The notes below the pieces were generated by a model. It did not search any database. It had not been told where the DNA came from and was given only the letters and a program-made list of their open reading frames with translations. DNA of 17,004 bases from positions 1 through 17,004 of the forward strand of contig NZ_BAAALT010000282.1 of assembly GCF_039528515.1 (NCBI RefSeq). Direction: 5' to 3'. The position numbers and the translations under genes were made by a program. Positions 1 to 6,730 of the stretch are shown piece by piece (the stretch's first letter is position 1; each line of letters begins with the position of its first letter). The DNA is from Luedemannella flava (GTDB taxonomy: Bacteria > Actinomycetota > Actinomycetes > Mycobacteriales > Micromonosporaceae).

Positions 1-6
1 CCCGCG

Positions 7-471
7 GTGCCGGCCGCCGCCCGGGCCCAGATCGCCGCCCGGACCGGTCCGCCGCCCACGCCGGTGCGCCTCGCGGCGGGCGCCACCGTCACCCTGGCGC
101 TCGCCGCCGACGCCGCCGGCGCGCTTCTTGCGATCGCCGCGTTCGACCGGCACTTCATGATCACGATCTTGATGCTGGTGCTCGCGGCGGTGCTCGCGTT
201 CGCGGCGATCCGGCTGCTGATCGGCGCGACGCGCCTCACCCGGGACGGCGACCCGGCGGAGGTGCGCCGCGTGGCCGGCTTCCTCGGCGTCTTCGCCGTC
301 CTCGGCGCCCTGGGCAACGTCGCCACCCACCCGACCCACACCGCCGCGTACGCCATGGCGGCCGCCCTGGCGGTCGCGGCCTACACCCTGCCGGCCGTGG
401 GTTCCGCCCGGACCTGGCTCCGCGCCCGCCGCGACCTCACCCACGCCCACCGAGCCGCCGCCCACCGGTAA
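7..471 (+). CDS. Small multi-pass membrane protein, unknown function (5' end possibly outside window)
   Basis: The protein is a 154-residue, strongly hydrophobic chain with four likely membrane segments at about residues 22-46, 50-74, 89-107 and 113-132. The last two are separated by a short loop that contains several His and Thr residues. The N-terminal 20 residues and the C-terminal Arg/His-rich tail look cytosolic. I do not recognise a family. The GTG at position 7 is only the first start codon available in this frame. The frame is open to the window edge, so the true start may lie upstream and the gene may be truncated here. It is followed by about 180 bases without a gene that hold a large inverted repeat. 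The reading frame is supported by the alternating hydrophobic pattern and GC-rich third positions. Its function is unknown. Confidence 0.6.
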   Translation: MPAAARAQIAARTGPPPTPVRLAAGATVTLALAADAAGALLAIAAFDRHFMITILMLVLAAVLAFAAIRLLIGATRLTRDGDPAEVRRVAGFLGVFAVLGALGNVATHPTHTAAYAMAAALAVAAYTLPAVGSARTWLRARRDLTHAHRAAAHR

Positions 472-492
472 GGGGATCCTCCCCGCTCGTCG

Positions 493-564
493 CGGCCGAC
501 GTTCGGACAGTCGCGCGCGTAATTTCGCGCGGAACAGCCCGCCTAACGGTCCGAACGTCGGCCG
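493..564. repeat. Perfect 16-bp inverted repeat enclosing a second hairpin
   Basis: CGGCCGACGTTCGGAC at 493-508 is repeated exactly as its reverse complement, GTCCGAACGTCGGCCG, at 549-564. The 40-base spacer contains a smaller stem, CGCGCG at 514-519 and 526-531, around the loop TAATTT. The element lies between the membrane protein gene (ends 471) and the helicase cassette (starts 656). It could be a terminator for the first gene, although there is no T tract. It could also be a regulator binding site, or the footprint of a small mobile or structured element. The repeat is directly visible; the role is inferred. Confidence 0.7.
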
Positions 565-655
565 GGCACGACGGAGGGCGGGGGATGATCGGGCCGGCGA
601 TGCGGTCCCTGCTGCCGATGCTCCGGTCGGGGGCCGGGCGCCAGACTCTGTCCAC

Positions 656-1537
656 ATGCGATGGGTGGGGCCGGCGGACGAGGAGTGCGTCGTCGCGGAC
701 GACGGGACGGTGCCGCTGCGGCAGGGCGACGTGTTCGCGTTCCTGCCCGAGTATGTGGCCAGCCACGATGTGCCGGCGCTGGGCATCGTCGTCACGGCCG
801 ACTGCGACCTGGCGCGCAACAAGCACCACGGCATCGTGTCGTACGTCCCGGTGTACTCGATCGCGGACTACACCGCCGACTTCGTCCTCCCGAAGATCGC
901 CGAACAGTTCCGGGACAAGCGGCTGCAAGGGCTCACCGCGCTGGTCAACCAGCTCGACCCGCGCCGGGGGACCAACCGCCGGCCGCTCATGGCATCCGCG
1001 GTGGAGGAGTGGGTGCGTTCCGGCGAGACCGCCGAGATCATCGAGTACCTGCGGCTGGAGGCGCCCAAGGAGCGCGCGGCGGTCGAGACGGCGGCGCAGG
1101 AGTTGCGGAACGGCCTGCGCGCGCTCGACGCGGAGGGCTACGTCGCGCAGTTCGAGGCGCTGACCCACCTCTACTCCCGCGGCGCGAAGAAGTCCCCGGC
1201 CCAGCAGCTACGTGACGAGATCAACGGTCGGCTCACCGGGAAGCTGCCCGGCGACGCGTTCTTCATCAGTTCGTTCGGACCCGCGTACACCGCGGGGTAC
1301 ATCGCCTATCTGCGGCTCGTCCGCGAGGCGCGCAGTGCCCAGATCGCGATCAGCTACCACCAGACGCTGAGCCACGCCATCGTGGCGCGCCGGGTCGCCC
1401 ACCTGCTGCCGCCGTACGTGTACCGGCTGACCCAGCAGCTCGCGGACGTCTTCGCGGCCATCGGGCTGCCCACCGCCTACGAGGAGCGCCGGGCGCGGCT
1501 GGTGCGCGACCTGCTCGACGACACCGGAACGGAGTGA
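656..1537 (+). CDS. Unrecognised 293-aa protein with QGD and DCDLA motifs, partner of the downstream helicase
   Basis: I cannot name the family. The N-terminal part is beta-rich and carries LRQGDVF (21-27) and GIVVTADCDLA (43-53). The middle (about 75-200) is charged and helical. A C-terminal conserved-looking patch includes FFISSFGPAYTAGYIAYLR (202-220) and a helical tail containing LPPYVYRLTQ (251-260). The acidic and cysteine residues of the DCDLA motif could bind a metal or nucleotide, but nothing proves this. No signal peptide or membrane segment is seen, so the protein is probably cytosolic. The ATG at 656 has no clear Shine-Dalgarno sequence, and a leaderless start is possible. The next gene begins 6 bases after the stop, with GGAG at the end of this gene as its likely ribosome site, so the two are almost certainly co-transcribed and work together. 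Confidence 0.8.
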   Translation: MRWVGPADEECVVADDGTVPLRQGDVFAFLPEYVASHDVPALGIVVTADCDLARNKHHGIVSYVPVYSIADYTADFVLPKIAEQFRDKRLQGLTALVNQLDPRRGTNRRPLMASAVEEWVRSGETAEIIEYLRLEAPKERAAVETAAQELRNGLRALDAEGYVAQFEALTHLYSRGAKKSPAQQLRDEINGRLTGKLPGDAFFISSFGPAYTAGYIAYLRLVREARSAQIAISYHQTLSHAIVARRVAHLLPPYVYRLTQQLADVFAAIGLPTAYEERRARLVRDLLDDTGTE

Positions 1538-1543
1538 ACGCGG

Positions 1544-3760
1544 ATGGACTACGTCTTCACCCTGACCTCGCTGCACGCCTGCCTGCTGCAGGGCGGCGCC
1601 GAGTGGTTCACCGAGATGGACGGCGAACGGTGCCGAGCGTGGCGCGTCACCCGCGTGGACGTCGACGACTACGCGTACTTCGTGCACGCGGCGGACACGC
1701 TGGACTCGCCGCGCATCATCGTGTTCGACCAGACGAGCGACGGCATCGACAACGCGTTGTGGATGAACAAGGCGGTGCTCAAGCGGATGCACCTGGCGGC
1801 CGTCGCGGCGACCCGCCCGCCGCTGAAGCTGGACCGCAGGTGGAGCAGCTACCAGTACAAGAATCTGTTCGCCTTCTACGCCACCAAGCGCGGCGGTGGC
1901 GTGCGGTGGACGGCGGAGAACCGGCCGCAGGGCACCCACGACCTCGTGTACTGGCAGCTCACCCGCGAGCACGTGATGCCGCTGGAGCGGTTCCGCCCCG
2001 ACTACGCGGCGTACTTCGACGTGGTGGACCAGTGGGAGGCCGCGTTCGCCGAGGCGTCCCGGCGCGCCGACGAGGAGCCTGAGGCGGCCGAGCCCAGCAC
2101 GTCGGTGGTGGCGCTCGACGAGACGTTCGCCGAGGTGGCCCGCGGCCGCGGGTACTCGGCGTGGCTGCCGCTGCTCACCCCGGAGCAGCGGCGGTTCCTG
2201 CTGCTCGAACCGGACGGGCCGATCAAGCTGCGCGGCCCGGCCGGCACGGGCAAGACGCTGTGCCTGGTCCTCAAGGCCATCCACGAGGTCAAGGAGGCGC
2301 GGCGGCGCGGCGAGGACATCTCGGTGCTGTTCCTCACCCACAGCTGGGCGATGGCCCAGCAGATCGACGAGGCGCTGCGCGACGTCGACGAGTTCGACTG
2401 CGCGGGTTCGATCACTGTCTGGCCGCTCTTCGGCATGGCCCAGGAGTACCTGCCGCCCCCGCCGCCCGGTCTGAGTCTGCTCGGCGAGGACAGCCGCACG
2501 GGCATGCTGGAGCAGCTCCGGCGGGTCGACGACCTGCTCAGCGAGGTCATCGAGGAGGCATGGCCGGCGTTTCGGGCCGGCTGCCGGGAGGAGTTCGTCC
2601 GGGCCGTGGAGAGCGAGCCCGGCTCCGACGACCGGCGGCTGTTCGAGTGGGAGCTGCTCAACGAGTTCGCCTGCGTGCTGAACGCCGAGAAGATCAAGCC
2701 CGGCATCAACGCGGACCGCGAGTACCTGGACCTGCCCCGGTCGCCGTGGATGATGTCGCTGGACAGCGACCGCGAGAAGCGGTTCGTGCTGCACCTGTAC
2801 GCCCGCTACATCCAGGGGCTCGAACGCGACGGCCTGATCAGCAACGACCAGATCATGAGCGACTTCTTCCTCGCCGTGGACACCTGGCGGTGGAACTACG
2901 AGCGCAAGACCCAGGGGTACGACCGGATCTTCGTGGACGAGCTGCACCTGTTCAACGGGCAGGAACGGCTCGTGCTCCAGTACTTCTACCGGCACGTCGA
3001 CCAGTACCCGATCATGTACGTCGCGCTCGACCCGCGCCAGTCGCCGCAGATGACCTACGTCGGCGTGCCCGCGAACGGCCTCGTGCGGGGTGACACGAAC
3101 GGCGACGCGAAGTCGCTCGGCACCTCCCAACTGGTCTCGCTCACCCGGGTGCACCGGTTCTCCCCGGACGTACTCGCGCTGTTGCGCCACATCAACCACA
3201 GCTACCCGGCGGTGTCCCTCGACGAGGACTGGGAGCTCGACCTCGACGCGGTCGACAGCTCCCGACCCTCCCGGGCGGTGCCCACCGTCTACCGGCACAG
3301 CACCCGCTACGACGAGGCGCTGGCCGTGCTGCGGCGCTGCAGGCAGGCGGCCGAGAACAAGGGCGGCAAGAGCCGCCGCGTCGCCGTGGTGCTGGTCGAC
3401 CCGGACGCCCTCACGGTGTACGAGGAGATCGTCTTCGACCACGCCGACAGTGTCCGGCCGCAGATCCTGCGGGCGCGCGACGACGTCGTCGGCCTGCGGT
3501 ACGCCCAGAAGACGATCGTGCTCTCGCCCGTCGAGTACGTCGCGGGCCTGCAGTTCGACGTCGTGATCGTGGCGGGCCTGCGCCCCGTGCGGCGCGGCCC
3601 GTGGAGCACCAACCGCCTGCGCCAGATGCTGTCGATGCTCTACCTGGCCATCTCGCGCGCCACCGACGAGGTCGAGATCCACGTCAACCTGGCCTCCGGC
3701 GGCATCCCCGACATCCTGGCCTCGGCCATCGAAGCCAACAAACTCGTCCTCGACGCCTGA
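1544..3760 (+). CDS. UvrD/Rep-like superfamily 1 helicase/NTPase with unassigned N-terminal domain
   Basis: The 738-residue protein has the ordered motifs of a superfamily 1A helicase. These are a Q motif LTPEQ (211-215), Walker A GPAGTGKT (231-238), motif Ia VLFLTHS (261-267), motif II IFVDELH (462-468), motif III VALDPRQS (493-500), a motif IV-like RVHRF (535-539), motif V VAGLQFDVVIV (666-676) and motif VI LYLAISRATDEVEI (699-711). It should use ATP to move on or remodel nucleic acid in the cytosol. Motif II reads DELH rather than the usual DEAQ/DEIQ type, and motif III lacks the usual GD-Q form, so it is a divergent branch. Residues 1-170 are a separate domain I cannot assign, joined by an acidic linker (about 175-186). 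No C-terminal nuclease motif is visible. It follows the 293-aa gene by 6 bases and converges on the HD-family gene with an 8-base gap. The helicase assignment is firm; a defence role is inference. Confidence 0.9.
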   Translation: MDYVFTLTSLHACLLQGGAEWFTEMDGERCRAWRVTRVDVDDYAYFVHAADTLDSPRIIVFDQTSDGIDNALWMNKAVLKRMHLAAVAATRPPLKLDRRWSSYQYKNLFAFYATKRGGGVRWTAENRPQGTHDLVYWQLTREHVMPLERFRPDYAAYFDVVDQWEAAFAEASRRADEEPEAAEPSTSVVALDETFAEVARGRGYSAWLPLLTPEQRRFLLLEPDGPIKLRGPAGTGKTLCLVLKAIHEVKEARRRGEDISVLFLTHSWAMAQQIDEALRDVDEFDCAGSITVWPLFGMAQEYLPPPPPGLSLLGEDSRTGMLEQLRRVDDLLSEVIEEAWPAFRAGCREEFVRAVESEPGSDDRRLFEWELLNEFACVLNAEKIKPGINADREYLDLPRSPWMMSLDSDREKRFVLHLYARYIQGLERDGLISNDQIMSDFFLAVDTWRWNYERKTQGYDRIFVDELHLFNGQERLVLQYFYRHVDQYPIMYVALDPRQSPQMTYVGVPANGLVRGDTNGDAKSLGTSQLVSLTRVHRFSPDVLALLRHINHSYPAVSLDEDWELDLDAVDSSRPSRAVPTVYRHSTRYDEALAVLRRCRQAAENKGGKSRRVAVVLVDPDALTVYEEIVFDHADSVRPQILRARDDVVGLRYAQKTIVLSPVEYVAGLQFDVVIVAGLRPVRRGPWSTNRLRQMLSMLYLAISRATDEVEIHVNLASGGIPDILASAIEANKLVLDA

Positions 3761-3768
3761 CCCGCGTG

Positions 3769-4290
3769 CTACCGGTCGCGCCACGCCAACGGCGAGATGG
3801 TCAACGCCGCGTCCGCGATCCGTCCGGCTGTCCGCGTCTTCAACGCGCGCCGGGACGAGTCGATCCAGCCTTGCACGTGGGCGTTGCCCGCGGCCTTGTA
3901 CTCGACGGCTTGAAGGAGGCACTCCAGCTTGTCGGCGTCGTAGGCACACTGCGCCTCGACCGTGGTCCGGGCCTCGTACTCCGCCACTGCCTCGCGGACC
4001 GTCCTCGCGGCGGCATCCGGTAGACGGGCGGTCTGATCGGCGGTGATCGTCAGCGGGTCGGGAGCGGTGACATAGGGCCGCGCCGTGTGGGGCAGGTCGC
4101 CGGTGAGCGCCGCGAGTTGGCTGACGCGCAAGCTGTGCTCGGCGACCGACTCGGGATCGCGGATGCCGGCATGCCACCAGCCGGCCCGGCGCATCCGCTT
4201 GAGGATGCCCATCTCGAAGGCGAAGCCAGCTACGGCGGCGGCTGCCGCACGGTCGGTGTCGTGTCCTGGCGTGTCCTCGCCGTCAGCCAC
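3769..4290 (-). pseudogene. HD-family phosphohydrolase (YfbR/HDDC2-like) lacking the HD-dyad segment
   Basis: The 173-residue product begins at a GTG (4290) preceded by GAAGGAGG, a strong ribosome site. It matches the HD-domain nucleotidase family: FEMGILKRMRRAGWWHAG (25-42), DPESVAEHSLRVSQLA (45-60) and YDADKLECLLQAVEY (117-131). In this family the segment after the AEHS helix carries the metal-binding His-Asp pair and then leads to a GDLPH-like sequence. Here AAL (60-62) runs straight into TGDLPHTARPY (63-73), so the HD dyad is absent. The frame is kept, which suggests a clean deletion of roughly 20-25 codons near 4104/4105. H52 and the D118/D120 region remain. The protein may fold but should lack the normal metal site. 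It could be an inactive relic or a non-catalytic binder. Longer upstream readings of the same frame pass through another gene's remains and are not credible starts. Confidence 0.75.
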
Positions 4291-4301
4291 GGTGGCCTCC
4301 T

Positions 4302-4548
4302 TCACCTGTCGCCCATCTCGATCGCGTAGGCGACGTTCGACAGCTCCTGCCTGGCCCGGGCGGTGAGGCCCGGACGGTCGAGGGCCTCGCCCACCTTGTC
4401 GCGGCCTCGTGCCTGAGGTCTGGACGCCCGTCGAGTACCTGCGGCCTGGCCAACAGTAGCTTCCACAACGTGTGGGCATACAGCTCAGCCTGGTCAGCCG
4501 CCGGATCGAACCCGGACCCGGGCGCAGTGTTTGCGGCTGTTCCGCCAT
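4302..4548 (-). pseudogene. Small broken gene (two frame changes) upstream of the HD-family gene
   Basis: Reading the minus strand, a start ATG at 4548 with AAGGAC upstream begins MAEQPQTLRPG. Protein-like sequence then continues in a second frame as GFDPAADQAELYAHTLWKLL followed by LARPQVLDG, and finally in the third frame as RDKVGEALDRPGLTARARQE followed by LSNVAYAIEMGDR and a TGA at 4302-4304. The breaks lie near 4508-4525 and near 4400-4407. Joining the pieces gives a helical protein of about 80 residues that I do not recognise. Its stop codon lies beside the GGAGG that serves the HD-family gene, so the two were once a coupled pair. The three-frame reconstruction is my inference from residue composition. 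Sequencing or assembly errors in this GC-rich stretch could also explain it. Confidence 0.55.
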
Positions 4549-4666
4549 GTCACGTCCTTGTCGGCGGGGTGCGGCTTCGACCCTCACCCGTACCTCGGGT
4601 CAGTCGTTCCAGGGCAAGATCAGGTAGGCTACCGAGGCGGCCGCTACCCGCTCGACTGGACCGCTA

Positions 4667-4712
4667 GATCTTGGATGGCTGGGCCGAAATAGCGACACTT
4701 CGATCCAAGATC
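4667..4712. repeat. 10-bp inverted repeat in the intergenic gap
   Basis: GATCTTGGAT at 4667-4676 recurs as its exact reverse complement ATCCAAGATC at 4703-4712, with 26 bases between. It lies just past the stop of the SEC-C gene (minus strand, ends at 4722). It could therefore act as that gene's terminator, but the loop is long and no T tract follows. Otherwise the gap 4549-4721 holds only the likely promoter region of the decayed pair; no clear promoter boxes were found. Confidence 0.45.
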
Positions 4713-4721
4713 CGGTATGGG

Positions 4722-5102
4722 TCAGGGGTGGAGGATCGGGCCTACGTAGAGCCAGGTGTTGGCGTCGCGGACGAAGCGGCTGTGCTCCTCCATGACGCCC
4801 GGCTTGGCGCGGTCGAGGTAGTGGGCGCGGAACGTCACCGTGCCCTCCGTGTGGAACATCGTGCCGCCGTCGCTGGCCAGGACCTCCAGCTTCGTGTAGC
4901 GCAGGCCGTCGGTCAGGTCCAGCGTGGGCGGCCGGGTGTCCGGGTGCCAGGTGCGCAGCAGGTAGCCCGCGTTGCCGAGGGCGAACGCCGTGTACCGCGA
5001 CCGCATGAGCGCCTCGGGCGTCGGCGCGCTCCCGGGCGCCCGGTGCCACCGCCCGCAGCACTCGTCGTACCCCGCCCCGGACCCGCACGGACAACCAGCC
5101 AT
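4722..5102 (-). CDS. SEC-C motif protein, YchJ/UPF0225 family
   Basis: The product is a small cytosolic protein of about 126 residues. It opens with the zinc-binding SEC-C signature CPCGSGAGYDECCGRWH, in which four cysteines (CxC, then CC) are all present. This is followed by EALMRSRYTAFALGNAGYLL and RTWHPDTRPPTL, both typical of the YchJ family. The second half is an NTF2-like fold pattern (TVTFRAHYLD, ending in WLYVGPILHP). The length is normal for the actinobacterial members. I chose the ATG at 5102 because homologues begin a few residues before CPCGSG. An in-frame GTG at 5120 would add six residues and overlap the stop of the upstream remnant. The molecular role of the family is not established, though the SEC-C motif is shared with SecA, where it binds zinc and SecB. 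The gene looks intact, unlike its neighbours on both sides. Confidence 0.9.
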   Translation of the reverse strand: MAGCPCGSGAGYDECCGRWHRAPGSAPTPEALMRSRYTAFALGNAGYLLRTWHPDTRPPTLDLTDGLRYTKLEVLASDGGTMFHTEGTVTFRAHYLDRAKPGVMEEHSRFVRDANTWLYVGPILHP

Positions 5103-5116
5103 GCCCACATCATGGC

Positions 5117-5340
5117 TCACGGGGGATAGACGCAGATCCGGAAGCCCAGATCCACGTACGAGCTGAACGGCGGATCGCAGAGCCGGTAGGCGGGATCCGT
5201 CGCGGCCGCCTGGTCGTCGGAGAAGAACGAGCCGCCCCGTACCGCCCGATAGGTGAGGTCGTAGGGTCGGTCAGCGATGTCGCGCCAGAGACCCAATCGC
5301 TGACGGTGCCCCACTGCGGCGCGCTCATTGCCCGCTTTCG
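5117..5340 (-). pseudogene. 3' remnant of a formylglycine-generating-enzyme-like (SUMF1/EgtB/PvdO) gene
   Basis: About 55 residues on the minus strand match the C-terminal end of the FGE-sulfatase domain. The sequence DLTYRAVRGGSFFSD contains the conserved RGGSF core, followed by TDPAYRLCDPP and ending in VDLGFRICVYPP with a TGA at 5117-5119. The GFR motif is the family's usual terminus. Upstream, the adjacent frame reads QWGTVSDWVSG, which resembles the GNVSEWV motif that normally precedes RGGS, so there is probably a frame change near 5285-5300. The rest of the domain, including everything N-terminal, is missing. The sequence stops at the end of the Ldh2-type gene (stop at 5341-5343). The fragment cannot make a functional enzyme. 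The start codons available here belong to chance frames. Confidence 0.7.
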
Positions 5341-6366
5341 CTAGTTGTATAGAGGGTTCTCCGAGAGTTCGGCGAACTTCTCGCCCTTCGCCATGCGGCC
5401 GAGCAGTGCGACGACGGTGTCCGGGACGTCGACCTTCTCCTCCCGGGGAATTTCGTCGATCTTTATGCGAGTGCGCTGATGGTCGCCCGGCGCGCGTACC
5501 TCGCCGCCGGTACGCAACGGCCGGGAATTCCGGACCTCGCCGAGCAGATCGGATACGCGGTCCGGGAAGAAGGGGCCGGCGTCGAACGACTCCGGGTCGA
5601 GGGCGAGGAATGTGGCGCCGCAGTCGAACTCGTCCTCGACGCTGAGTCCACCACGCCCGGCGGGTAACAGGCCCGCCAGTACCTCGATGGCGAGGTTCAG
5701 CGCGGACCCTTTCGGGCCGCCGAACGCCTTGACGGCCGTGACCGCCGAGGGCGTTGTCGCGTCCTTGCCGTCGATGTCGATGAACGCGTTGGCCGCCACG
5801 TGCCGGTTCTCCAGGGTCGCCTGTCGGATCTCGCCCCACACCACCTCGGCGGTCGAGAAGTCCAACGTCTGCACGCCGCCCTGGCTGGTCGGGAACGAGA
5901 AGCAGATCGGGTTGGTGCCGGTGATGGGGTCCTTCGAGCCGAAGGGCGCCACCGCGGCGGGGCCGGCGCTGTTCATCAGGACGCCGATGAGGCCGTTCCG
6001 GGCGACGATCTCGGTGTACGGAAAGAGCGAACTGTACCGGCTGAAGTTTCTGATCGACGCGGCACAGATGCCGAACTCCCTGGCGGTGCTGCTTAGTCGC
6101 TCCGCCACCGCGCGGAGGATGAGAAACCCCGAACCGCCGTTCCCGTTGACGTTGAGAACGCAGCCTTTGAGCTTGATGCTGGGGTCGGCCGTGAGGTCGC
6201 CGATGTTCAGGGAGGGCAGCTTTCCGACGCCGTGCGTCGTGGTGCCGACGTACTCGGCGATAACGAATTCTTTGCTGATCTCGGACGCGTCGGCGTTCCG
6301 CATTCCCTGTCCCACGAGCGCGTCGGTGGCCAGGTCATACAAATCGGACACATTCATCTTTGTCAC
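5341..6366 (-). CDS. Ldh2-family malate/L-lactate (or related 2-oxoacid) dehydrogenase
   Basis: The 341-residue protein belongs to the Ldh2/malate dehydrogenase superfamily of NAD(P)-dependent 2-hydroxyacid oxidoreductases, and its length is typical. Visible landmarks are THGVGKLP (44-51), whose His45 is the expected catalytic residue, NSAGPAAVAPFGS (132-144), GTNPICFSFP (150-159), the cofactor-region helix GGPKGSALNLAIEVLAG (216-232) and RAPGDH (291-296) near the C-terminus. The substrate cannot be read from the sequence: malate, lactate, ureidoglycolate, sulfolactate and imine substrates all occur in the family. The GTG start at 6366 has GGAG seven bases before it; an ATG three codons later is the alternative. 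The gene uses more A/T-ending codons than its neighbours, which suggests acquisition from elsewhere. It stands alone, with a hairpin 45 bases upstream and an FGE-like remnant directly after its stop. Confidence 0.85.
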   Translation of the reverse strand: MTKMNVSDLYDLATDALVGQGMRNADASEISKEFVIAEYVGTTTHGVGKLPSLNIGDLTADPSIKLKGCVLNVNGNGGSGFLILRAVAERLSSTAREFGICAASIRNFSRYSSLFPYTEIVARNGLIGVLMNSAGPAAVAPFGSKDPITGTNPICFSFPTSQGGVQTLDFSTAEVVWGEIRQATLENRHVAANAFIDIDGKDATTPSAVTAVKAFGGPKGSALNLAIEVLAGLLPAGRGGLSVEDEFDCGATFLALDPESFDAGPFFPDRVSDLLGEVRNSRPLRTGGEVRAPGDHQRTRIKIDEIPREEKVDVPDTVVALLGRMAKGEKFAELSENPLYN

Positions 6367-6730
6367 GCCGCGACTCCACTACTCGGCCCACGGAAATGCC
6401 CGTTGATATTGAAATGCCGTAGCTGCCGCTACGGCATTTCGCTGTCAGTGTACGGGTCGGGTCCAGACATACCCGCATGACCGATTCCGGTATGTCGGTA
6501 GTGGGATCGCTATTCGTTATGAGTGACTGTTCGGTGGTTCGCGCCGGGTGGAGATCACTGTCTGCGGTGTCGCCGGCCCGTCGTGGAGGGTGGGAGTAGC
6601 CAACGTTTGGTCAATTGGGTGTGGTCATCGTGCGCTGGGTTCCGCACGTACCTGGCCATACGTCGGCGGTCCCGCGATACGGGCGCCGTCGCCGGGTCAT
6701 TCGGACGAGAACACCTGATGAATAGTTCCG
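6367..6730. other. 364-base gene-free stretch upstream of the Ldh2-type gene
   Basis: This stretch is less GC-rich than the rest of the window and holds no convincing gene. A 78-codon frame on the plus strand (6523-6759) has no family features and overlaps the end of mmsA. The part nearest the Ldh2-type gene holds a 13-bp hairpin and a possible minus-strand promoter (TACACT at 6452-6447). I see nothing recognisable from about 6480 to 6730, including no clear terminator for the mmsA operon, which ends at 6731. Confidence 0.6.
6411..6452 (-). promoter_or_regulatory. 13-bp perfect hairpin at the predicted 5' end of the Ldh2-type transcript, with -10-like box
   Basis: GAAATGCCGTAGC (6411-6423) and GCTACGGCATTTC (6428-6440) pair perfectly around a four-base spacer, TGCC. 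On the minus strand a -10-like TACACT (6452-6447) would place the transcription start near 6440, exactly where the hairpin begins. No good -35 box was found. The element is therefore either an operator overlapping the start site or a stem-loop at the 5' end of the message. The word GAAATGCC also occurs once more as a direct copy at 6393-6400. The hairpin is seen directly; the promoter is inferred. Confidence 0.55.

Noticed and set aside
2455..2470. A C-rich tract coding for Pro-Pro-Pro-Pro-Pro in the helicase
   Set aside because: It lies in a variable loop of the helicase and has no sign of a frame change; the motifs before and after it are in one frame.
1208..4177. A 989-codon minus-strand open frame across the helicase gene
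   Set aside because: The plus-strand helicase motifs are unambiguous. The minus-strand translation has no family features except where its 5' part reads the HD gene out of frame.
4495..4525. A tRNA T-arm-like GGGTTCGATCC on the minus strand
   Set aside because: The flanking bases do not form the five-base stem, and no acceptor, D-arm or anticodon arm is visible. It reads as coding sequence (GFDPA).
3769..4587. A 272-codon reading of the HD-family gene starting far upstream
   Set aside because: Its first 99 codons run through the remains of the small broken gene in the wrong frame. The GTG at 4290 has a strong ribosome site.
5117..5839. A 240-codon minus-strand frame presented as one protein
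   Set aside because: Only its last 55 or so residues are FGE-like. The earlier part lies inside the Ldh2-type gene in another frame.
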